Part shown: positions 1-6,796 of the stretch, piece by piece
How the letters are laid out: the number at the start of each line of letters is the position of its first letter
Position numbering within the stretch: position 1 is the first letter of the stretch
Source: Clostridium sp. CAG:1193
GTDB taxonomy: Bacteria; Bacillota_I; Bacilli_A; RF39; UBA660
Assembly: GCA_000436255.1 (NCBI GenBank)
Contig: HF990780.1
Location: 1-6,796 of the forward strand
Direction of reading: 5' to 3'
Length of the DNA: 6,796 nt
Program-made: the position numbers and the translations under genes
The notes under the pieces: model-generated
What the model was told of the DNA's origin: nothing
Database searches by the model: none
What the model saw: the letters and a program-made list of their open reading frames with translations, nothing else

Positions 1-1
1 T

Positions 2-262
2 AAAACATCAACAGATCCAGTAACAACAGAGTTATGTGAAACAGTAAATATTAAACCAATAGTAAGTATGAAAAATATGTTTTCATCTAGCAATGCTACA
101 AGTCTAGATTTAAGTAGTTTTGATACAAGTAATGTAACCAATATGAGTGATATGTTTTCATATAGTAAAGCAACAACTGGATATGCTCGTACTGAGAAAG
201 ATGCTACTAAATTTAATTCTAGTAGTAGTAAACCATCTGGCTTAACATTCGTAGTTAAATAA
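2..262 (+). CDS. BspA-like (DUF285) leucine-rich-repeat surface protein, C-terminal fragment
   Basis: The reading frame is open from the window edge, so only the last 86 residues are visible and the true start lies upstream. The fragment has the BspA/DUF285 signature: an MF pair, then LDLSSFDTSNVTNMSDMF, ending in a GYART...A.KFNSSSSKPSGLTFVVK-type tail common at the C-terminus of these proteins. The two MF positions are 25 residues apart. At DNA level this shows as a 12-base direct repeat (75-86 and 150-161) offset by 75 bases, one LRR unit. No LPXTG sorting motif or C-terminal membrane segment is present, so anchoring, if any, must lie in the missing part. Family members are usually secreted or surface-exposed and are often linked to adhesion; no specific ligand can be inferred here. 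It is unrelated in function to the downstream operon and is separated from it by a terminator-like hairpin. The family call is fairly secure; the role is not. Confidence 0.8.
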   Translation, partial: KTSTDPVTTELCETVNIKPIVSMKNMFSSSNATSLDLSSFDTSNVTNMSDMFSYSKATTGYARTEKDATKFNSSSSKPSGLTFVVK

Positions 263-293
263 TAGTAATATCTATATAAATAATGCATATTAT

Positions 294-335
294 AATAATA
301 GATGATATAAAAAAATATATTGTCTATTATTTTTT
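294..335 (+). terminator. Probable AT-rich intrinsic terminator after the BspA-like gene
   Basis: Bases 294-309 can pair with 316-331 to form a 16-bp stem containing two G-U wobbles (303/322 and 304/321), closed by a loop of six A residues (310-315). A run of T follows (331-335). Only one G-C pair is present (301/324), so the stem is long but weak. The position, 32 bases after the stop codon of the preceding gene and before the heat-shock promoter, fits a terminator that isolates the two transcription units. In such AT-rich DNA a hairpin of this kind could partly be chance, although 14 Watson-Crick pairs in register argue against that. Confidence 0.55.
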
Positions 336-342
336 AAATATT

Positions 343-369
343 TTAGCACTCACTTATTGACATTGCTAA
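343..369 (+). promoter_or_regulatory. CIRCE operator (HrcA binding site)
   Basis: The left arm TTAGCACTC (343-351) matches the CIRCE consensus exactly. A 9-base spacer follows, and the right arm CATTGCTAA (361-369) differs from consensus GAGTGCTAA at two positions (361 and 363). The spacing matches the classical TTAGCACTC-N9-GAGTGCTAA. The symmetry extends outward: ATATTTTAGCA (338-348) and TGCTAAAATAT (364-374) are perfect 11-base inverted arms about the same centre (356). The site overlaps the -35 element, so bound HrcA would block RNA polymerase. The gene immediately downstream encodes HrcA, giving negative autoregulation. In this family HrcA activity is maintained by GroEL; no groESL is in the window. 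Confidence 0.9.
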
Positions 370-385
370 AATATGGTGATACAAT
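357..385 (+). promoter_or_regulatory. Housekeeping (sigma-A type) promoter of the hrcA operon
   Basis: A perfect -35 hexamer TTGACA (357-362) is followed by a 17-base spacer and the -10 hexamer TACAAT (380-385, five of six consensus bases). An extended -10 TG sits at 377-378. Transcription would start near position 392, leaving a leader of about 24 bases that carries the hrcA ribosome-binding site. The -35 box lies inside the CIRCE spacer and the first two bases of its right arm. This is the only strong promoter I found before the five-gene run, supporting one HrcA-controlled transcript. Confidence 0.85.
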
Positions 386-415
386 TTATACGTACCTTAC
401 AAAAGAGGTGATTAT

Positions 416-1411
416 ATGATAGGTAAAAGACAGAATGAGATACTTAAGATTATAGTAGAAGAATACATTAAAACGGCTAAACCTGTCGGAAGTAAAAGTA
501 TATGTGATACTCTAAATTGTTCAAGTGCAACGGTAAGAAATGAAATGAGTTATTTAGAAGAAGTGGGTTATCTTGAGAAAACTCATACTTCTAGTGGAAG
601 AGTACCTAGTGAACTTGGATATAGGTATTATGTTGATAATTTAATGCAACCAAAAGAATTAACAGGTGAAGAAGTTTTAACTCTTCAAACAATTCTTAAT
701 AATCAATCTTTACAGCTTAGTGATGTAATCACTAAAAGTATGGAAATAATTTCTGATATGACTAATTATACTTCTTTAGTGCTTGGTAATGGTTCATTAA
801 CAAGTAGATTAAAGAAAGTTGAAGTAGTTCCAATAAATGAAACAACTGTGATTGCAGTAATAATTACAGACAAAGGCCATATTGAGAATAAGACTATTAA
901 TATTGATGAAAAAATTAATGTTGATGAGATTAAGAAGATGGTTGAGTTAATTAATAATTTGCTAATTGGTACACCTATTGATGAGGTTACTAAGAAGTTA
1001 GAATTTGAGATTAAACCAATTATAGGTAAATACATTAAACAACAAGAAATGATATACAATATGTTCTATAATGCATTTAATGATATTAAGGAAAAATCAA
1101 ATAGTTATCATTTTCAAAATAAAATAAATTTACTTTCACAACCAGAATTTAATGATGCTGATAAGATAAGAAACATTGTTAGTAAACTTGAAAATAAAGA
1201 TGTTATATCTAATATAGAGGAAGTAAATAATGGTGTTAATGTATATATAGGTCATGATTCAAACATTGATGATGATGTTACAGTAATTAAAACTAAATAT
1301 AATATTAATGGTGAAGAAGGAACTCTTGCGGTAATTGGACCTAAGAGAATGGAATATGATAAAGTTGTTGGAATTCTAGATTATATCAAAAAAGAAATAG
1401 AGAAGAAATAA
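416..1411 (+). CDS. hrcA: Heat-inducible transcription repressor HrcA
   Basis: HrcA is the cytosolic repressor of class I heat-shock genes; it binds CIRCE as a dimer. The N-terminal winged-helix domain (about residues 1-75) contains the recognition-helix region SSATVRNEMSYLEE (from residue 36) and the hallmark HTSSGRVPSELGYRYYVD (57-74). The central and C-terminal part corresponds to the GAF-like domain with its inserted dimerisation region, ending in the conserved GPKRMEYDKVVGILDYI (from residue 308). At 331 residues it is close to the usual 340-350. The ATG is preceded by AGAGGTGAT (404-412) at good spacing, and the N-terminus starts where family members start (M..RQ..IL). It is the first gene of the operon, directly downstream of the CIRCE site it should bind, so it is autoregulated. 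Its stop codon overlaps the grpE ribosome-binding site, suggesting translational coupling. No missing segments are seen. Confidence 0.97.
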   Translation: MIGKRQNEILKIIVEEYIKTAKPVGSKSICDTLNCSSATVRNEMSYLEEVGYLEKTHTSSGRVPSELGYRYYVDNLMQPKELTGEEVLTLQTILNNQSLQLSDVITKSMEIISDMTNYTSLVLGNGSLTSRLKKVEVVPINETTVIAVIITDKGHIENKTINIDEKINVDEIKKMVELINNLLIGTPIDEVTKKLEFEIKPIIGKYIKQQEMIYNMFYNAFNDIKEKSNSYHFQNKINLLSQPEFNDADKIRNIVSKLENKDVISNIEEVNNGVNVYIGHDSNIDDDVTVIKTKYNINGEEGTLAVIGPKRMEYDKVVGILDYIKKEIEKK

Positions 1412-1420
1412 GGTGACGTA

Positions 1421-3755
<2,335 letters not shown>

Positions 3756-3757
3756 AA

Positions 3758-3764
3758 AAGGAGG
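3758..3764 (+). promoter_or_regulatory. Strong Shine-Dalgarno displaced from the pepF start
   Basis: AAGGAGG is the strongest ribosome-binding sequence in the window and lies just after the dnaK stop codon. The nearest ATG downstream (3778) opens only a two-codon frame, ATG AAA TAA. The pepF ATG is 45 bases away in linear distance, and the bases directly before it (TTTGGTTAATT) contain no Shine-Dalgarno. Bases 3767-3799 fold into a hairpin; with it looped out, 11 unpaired bases separate the Shine-Dalgarno from the pepF ATG. I infer that this site drives pepF translation. Confidence 0.6.
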
Positions 3765-3766
3765 AT

Positions 3767-3799
3767 AACAAAAGAGTATGAAATAATTACTCTTTTGTT
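3767..3799 (+). other. Perfect 12-bp inverted repeat (RNA hairpin) between dnaK and pepF
   Basis: AACAAAAGAGTA (3767-3778) is exactly complementary in inverted orientation to TACTCTTTTGTT (3788-3799), with a 9-base loop. Three of the 12 pairs are G-C. No proper T tract follows (TTTGG), so it is a poor intrinsic terminator, although partial termination cannot be excluded. The position between a strong Shine-Dalgarno and the pepF start suggests a role in translation. RNA processing or protection of the upstream dnaK message are alternatives. Confidence 0.7.
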
Positions 3800-3808
3800 T
3801 GGTTAATT

Positions 3809-5584
3809 ATGGAAAGAAAAGACATTTTAGATAAGTATAAATGGAAGTTAGAAGATTTATATGAAGATACGTCTATGTATAATAAAGATTTAGAATCACT
3901 AGGGCATTTAGTTTTAGATTTTACTAATTATAAAGGTAGAATAATGAAAAGTAGCAATACATTACTTGAAGTATTAAAATTGAATGAAAAAATTGATATG
4001 TTAACAAATAAACTTTATGTGTATATAAATATGAAGTTACATGAAGATACAAGAGTTTCTAAATATCAAGAATTATCAGGAAATTTAGATATAGTATTAA
4101 CTGTAGTAAATGAAAAAACTGCATTCTTTATACCAGAATTATTAAAAAGTGATTATAAAGATGTACTAAAATATATAGATGAAAATAAAGAACTAGAAAG
4201 ATTTAGATTCTTGCTTGAAGTAATATTTAATGAAAAAGAACATATATTATCTCCTGAAATAGAAGAGTTATTATCAAGAACTGGAAATATTTTAGGAAGT
4301 CCTGATAGTATATTTTCAAATTTAAATGACGCAGATTTAGTATTTGACAAAATAACAGATGAAAATGGATTGAAAAAAGAATTAACAAAAGCAAATTATT
4401 ATAATTATAGTGTATCAAAGGATAGAAAAGTAAGAAAAAGAGCATTTGATACAATGTATAAGAAATATAAAGAATTAAATAATACGTTTGCAACTATATT
4501 AAATACAAATTTACAAGTAAGTGATTTTTTAGTAAAAACAAGAAAGTATTCTTCACCACTTAATTTATATTTAGATTCAAACAAGATAGATGAAAGTATA
4601 TATTATGATTTAATAAAAGCAGTAAATAATAACTTAGATAAAATGTATAAATATATTTCATTAAGAAAAGACATTCTTAATATAGGACATTTGCATATGT
4701 ATGATATGGCTGTTAAGTTAACAGATGAAAAGAGCAAAGATTATACTTATGAAGAGGCTAAAGAATTAGTTTTAAAATCACTTAGTGTACTTGGAGATAC
4801 TTATATAAAAGATTTAAGTAAAGCTTTAGATTCTGGTTGGGTTGATGTATATGAAAACACTGGAAAAAGAAGTGGAGCATACTCTTGGGGATGTTATAAT
4901 GCACATCCATATGTACTTTTAAATTTCCAAGGTAAATATAATGATGTTTCAACACTAGCACACGAAATGGGTCATGCAATGCATAGATACTATTCTAATT
5001 TAAATCAAGATTATTATTATAGTGATAATGCAATATTTGTTGCAGAAATCGCATCAACAGTTAATGAAACATTATTAAGTTTATATATGCTTAATAATGT
5101 AGATGATGTAAATGAAAAGAAAAATATCATTAATGAAATGCTTGATGATATTAAAAACACTATATATAGACAAACAATGTTTGCAGAATTTGAATTAGAT
5201 GTACATAATAGATGTTATAATGGTGAAGCATTAACAGCAGAAAAATTTAATAATATATATTTTGATTTAATAAAGAAATACCATGGTAAAGATGTTAAGT
5301 ATGATGAATATATTAAATATGAATGGTCAAGAATTCCACACTTTTATACACCATTTTATGTATATCAATATGCAACTGGATTATCTATCGCACTTTTAAT
5401 TGCAAACAAAATATATAATGGTGATAAAGATATGCTAAATAAATATTTAGAATTTTTAAAGAGTGGATCTAATGATTACCCAACTAAATTAGTTGAAAAA
5501 ATGGGTATTAATATAAAAGATGCTGTAAATGAAGCATTAAATAAATTTGAAGAGTTAATAAATCAATATAAAAACTTAGAATAA
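3809..5584 (+). CDS. pepF: Oligoendopeptidase F, M3 family zinc metallopeptidase
   Basis: This is a cytosolic zinc endopeptidase of the M3 (thimet oligopeptidase-like) family, which cleaves short peptides rather than folded proteins. The N-terminal half is the helical PepF domain, beginning with the typical DKYKWKLEDLYED (residues 8-20). The catalytic domain has SGAYSWG...HPYVLLNFQG directly before the zinc site HEMGH (H385, E386, H389). The third ligand is probably E413 in AEIAST. The conserved HFYTPFYVYQYATG (511-524) supplies the substrate-contacting tyrosines. Length (591) is normal, and there is no signal peptide or membrane segment. The ATG at 3809 is preferred because the next in-frame Met falls after the conserved N-terminal motif, and upstream the frame soon meets TGA (3779). 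It sits between dnaK and dnaJ, 53 bases after the former and 12 before the latter, which is not the usual order. PepF-type assignment is firm; exact substrate preference is unknown. Confidence 0.95.
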   Translation: MERKDILDKYKWKLEDLYEDTSMYNKDLESLGHLVLDFTNYKGRIMKSSNTLLEVLKLNEKIDMLTNKLYVYINMKLHEDTRVSKYQELSGNLDIVLTVVNEKTAFFIPELLKSDYKDVLKYIDENKELERFRFLLEVIFNEKEHILSPEIEELLSRTGNILGSPDSIFSNLNDADLVFDKITDENGLKKELTKANYYNYSVSKDRKVRKRAFDTMYKKYKELNNTFATILNTNLQVSDFLVKTRKYSSPLNLYLDSNKIDESIYYDLIKAVNNNLDKMYKYISLRKDILNIGHLHMYDMAVKLTDEKSKDYTYEEAKELVLKSLSVLGDTYIKDLSKALDSGWVDVYENTGKRSGAYSWGCYNAHPYVLLNFQGKYNDVSTLAHEMGHAMHRYYSNLNQDYYYSDNAIFVAEIASTVNETLLSLYMLNNVDDVNEKKNIINEMLDDIKNTIYRQTMFAEFELDVHNRCYNGEALTAEKFNNIYFDLIKKYHGKDVKYDEYIKYEWSRIPHFYTPFYVYQYATGLSIALLIANKIYNGDKDMLNKYLEFLKSGSNDYPTKLVEKMGINIKDAVNEALNKFEELINQYKNLE

Positions 5585-5596
5585 AGGTGATGCAGT

Positions 5597-6718
5597 ATGA
5601 ATAAAAAAGATTATTACGAAGTCTTAGGAGTTTCTAAGACTGCAACTGATGATGAGATAAAAAGCGCATTTAGAAAATTAGCAAAAAAATACCATCCGGA
5701 TGTATCAAAAGAAGAAAATGCAGCAGAAAAATTTAAAGAAGTACAAGAGGCATATGCAGTACTTTCTGACAAAGAAAAAAGAAGTCAATATGATAAATTT
5801 GGACATCAAGCATTTGCAAATAATGCAGGAGGTGCTGGATATCAAAACATGGGTGGCTTTGACTTTAGTGATTTTGATTTTGGTGATATTTTTGGTGATA
5901 TTTTTGGATCATCATTTGGTGGATCTAGAAAGACAACAAGAAAAGGAAGGACAGGTTCCGATATTAGTTTAACAATGAAAATAACATTTGATGAAGCAGT
6001 ATATGGATGTGAAAAAGAAGTTGAACTAGAACATTATGTTACATGTGATAAATGTGATGGACTTGGTGGACACGATATGGAATCATGCAAGTATTGTCAT
6101 GGTAGTGGAACAGTTACTAGTGAACAAAGAACAATACTAGGTTCATTTATGACAAGAACAACATGTCCTTATTGTAAAGGTGAAGGTCATACATTTAAAG
6201 AAACATGTAATAAATGTAGAGGAAAAGGTATTATAAAAGAAAGGAGTGTTAAAAAATTAAGAATACCAGCAGGAATAGATAATGGAGATCACTTAAGAAT
6301 ATCAGGTTATGGTATGCCAGGAAGTAATGGTGGAGAAAATGGAGATGCTTATATAGAATTTACAGTAGCAACTCATCCATTATTTAAAAGAGATAAATCT
6401 GATATATACCTAGATGTTCCAATAACAATAACAGATGCTATTTTAGGATGTAAAAAAGATATACCTACACTATATGGGAATGTTACTATAAGTGTTCCAG
6501 TAGGAACTAATAGTGGAGACATGCAAAAATTAAAAGGAAAAGGTGTAGAAAGCCCAAATACAAAAAGAAAAGGTGATATGTACATAAAACTAAATGTAAT
6601 AACACCTTCAAAATTAGATAGAGAACAAAAAGATTTATTTAACAAACTTTCAAAAACAAATTTAGAAAGTGGTATAGAATTCACAAGATTTAACGATTAT
6701 CTAAAAAAGAATAAATAG
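5597..6718 (+). CDS. dnaJ: Chaperone protein DnaJ (Hsp40)
   Basis: DnaJ delivers unfolded substrates to DnaK and stimulates its ATPase. The J domain (about 3-70) begins [20 protein letters not shown] and holds the invariant HPD at 33-35. A Gly/Phe-rich segment (about 75-115) follows, including a duplicated FGDI. The zinc domain has all four CxxCxGxG motifs: CDKCDGLG (150-157), CKYCHGSG (164-171), CPYCKGEG (190-197) and CNKCRGKG (204-211). This makes it a full type I DnaJ with two zinc centres. The C-terminal substrate-binding domains include [22 protein letters not shown] and the second-domain sequence [14 protein letters not shown]. Length (373) is standard. The start is fixed by AAAGGTGAT (5583-5591), overlapping the pepF stop codon, so translation is probably coupled to pepF. 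The spacer between zinc motifs I and II is six residues, shorter than the nine I recall for E. coli DnaJ. Confidence 0.98.
   Translation: MNKKDYYEVLGVSKTATDDEIKSAFRKLAKKYHPDVSKEENAAEKFKEVQEAYAVLSDKEKRSQYDKFGHQAFANNAGGAGYQNMGGFDFSDFDFGDIFGDIFGSSFGGSRKTTRKGRTGSDISLTMKITFDEAVYGCEKEVELEHYVTCDKCDGLGGHDMESCKYCHGSGTVTSEQRTILGSFMTRTTCPYCKGEGHTFKETCNKCRGKGIIKERSVKKLRIPAGIDNGDHLRISGYGMPGSNGGENGDAYIEFTVATHPLFKRDKSDIYLDVPITITDAILGCKKDIPTLYGNVTISVPVGTNSGDMQKLKGKGVESPNTKRKGDMYIKLNVITPSKLDREQKDLFNKLSKTNLESGIEFTRFNDYLKKNK
5878..5907 (+). repeat. 12-base tandem repeat in the dnaJ Gly/Phe linker
   Basis: The unit TTTTGGTGATAT occurs twice in perfect tandem (5878-5889 and 5890-5901), followed by a partial third copy TTTTGG (5902-5907). 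It encodes [10 protein letters not shown]. The unit is a multiple of three, so gain or loss of a copy would keep the frame and change only the flexible linker. The FGDIFGDIF sequence resembles linkers in other DnaJ proteins, so selection for the peptide may explain the repeat. Confidence 0.75.
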
Positions 6719-6747
6719 AGTGCATATTTAAAATTTGCATTCTTTTT
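6717..6747 (+). terminator. Intrinsic terminator of the hrcA-dnaJ operon
   Basis: AGAGTGCA (6717-6724) pairs with TGCATTCT (6736-6743), with one G-U wobble at 6720/6740. After one T-T mismatch the stem continues for three more pairs (6726-6728 with 6732-6734) to a three-base loop. The T-rich stretch TTTTTATTTTACTTT follows from 6743. The stem begins within the TAG stop codon of dnaJ (6716-6718). Its position at the end of the last gene marks the operon end. Confidence 0.8.
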
Positions 6748-6752
6748 ATTTT

Positions 6753-6796
6753 ACTTTGTCAACAATTGTAAACTTGACAACAATATATAACAAAGT
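6753..6796. promoter_or_regulatory. Nested inverted repeats with a -35-like hexamer at the window end
   Basis: After the terminator lie two nested inverted pairs: ACTTTGT (6753-6759) with ACAAAGT (6790-6796), and TTGTCAA (6756-6762) with TTGACAA (6774-6780). A small palindrome ACAATTGT (6762-6769) sits between them. TTGACA (6774-6779) is a perfect -35 hexamer; with a 17-base spacer its -10 would begin at 6797, just outside the window. It may be the promoter and operator of the next gene, but this cannot be confirmed here. Confidence 0.35.

Noticed and set aside
766..1059. Minus-strand open frame of 97 codons inside hrcA
   Set aside because: It lies antisense to a well-conserved part of hrcA, has low-complexity hydrophobic content expected from reverse-reading AT-rich codons, and shows no recognisable family.
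3767..3800. dnaK-pepF hairpin as a strong intrinsic terminator ending the operon
   Set aside because: The stem is followed by TTTGG instead of a T run and has few G-C pairs, and two more genes with tight spacing follow without a recognisable new promoter.
4153..4979. Three minus-strand open frames (4153-4350, 4227-4493, 4782-4979) inside pepF
   Set aside because: All overlap conserved pepF coding sequence, two overlap each other, and the products are Leu/Tyr/Ser-rich without domain resemblance.
5700..5972. Plus-strand open frame of 90 codons within dnaJ in another frame
   Set aside because: It overlaps the J domain and Gly/Phe region of an unmistakable dnaJ; its Ile/Leu/Val stretch is the frame-shifted reading of the FGDI repeat.
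6373..6684. Minus-strand open frame of 103 codons within the end of dnaJ
   Set aside because: Antisense to the conserved DnaJ C-terminal domain, with no recognisable family or clear start signals.
6718..6726. GAGTGCATA as a possible second CIRCE half-site after dnaJ
   Set aside because: Only the first six bases match the right arm GAGTGCTAA and there is no left arm at the required spacing; the sequence is better explained as the terminator stem.

Overview
The window is strongly AT-rich, with codon third positions dominated by A and T. It carries the tail of one surface-protein gene and then a complete class I heat-shock operon, all on the + strand. The gene types point to a low-GC Bacillota, probably a host-associated Bacilli or Mollicutes-related lineage. 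The reasons are an HrcA/CIRCE system, a DnaK of the short Gram-positive type, an AGGTGAT-style ribosome-binding site before several genes, and a BspA/DUF285-type repeat protein. Tryptophan is written TGG and all five complete genes read through without in-frame TGA, so there is no sign of the Mycoplasma code. Species cannot be named from this window.

Layout: 2-262 is the C-terminal end of a BspA-like leucine-rich-repeat protein, cut by the window edge. The 153-base gap that follows holds a long AT-rich hairpin that looks like its terminator (294-335). Next comes a CIRCE operator (343-369) overlapping a near-consensus extended -10 promoter (357-385). The operon runs hrcA (416-1411), grpE (1421-1945), dnaK (1938-3755), an M3-family oligoendopeptidase F gene, pepF (3809-5584), and dnaJ (5597-6718). 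It ends in an intrinsic terminator whose stem begins at the dnaJ stop codon (6717-6747). The last 50 bases hold paired repeats and a consensus -35 hexamer for a gene beyond the window.

Working together: HrcA represses its own operon at CIRCE, and heat shock relieves this. DnaK, its nucleotide exchange factor GrpE and its J-domain partner DnaJ form the Hsp70 folding machine. PepF cuts short cytosolic peptides. Its position between dnaK and dnaJ, with no terminator or promoter recognised around it, suggests co-expression with the chaperones under HrcA control, so that peptide clearance would rise with protein damage.

The most unusual local structure is the dnaK-pepF junction. A strong Shine-Dalgarno sequence lies 45 bases before the pepF start, and a perfect 12-bp hairpin separates the two. 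Folding of the hairpin would bring the Shine-Dalgarno to about 11 unpaired bases from the start codon. Otherwise the region is a conserved housekeeping locus, and I found no convincing evidence of a wholly new system.
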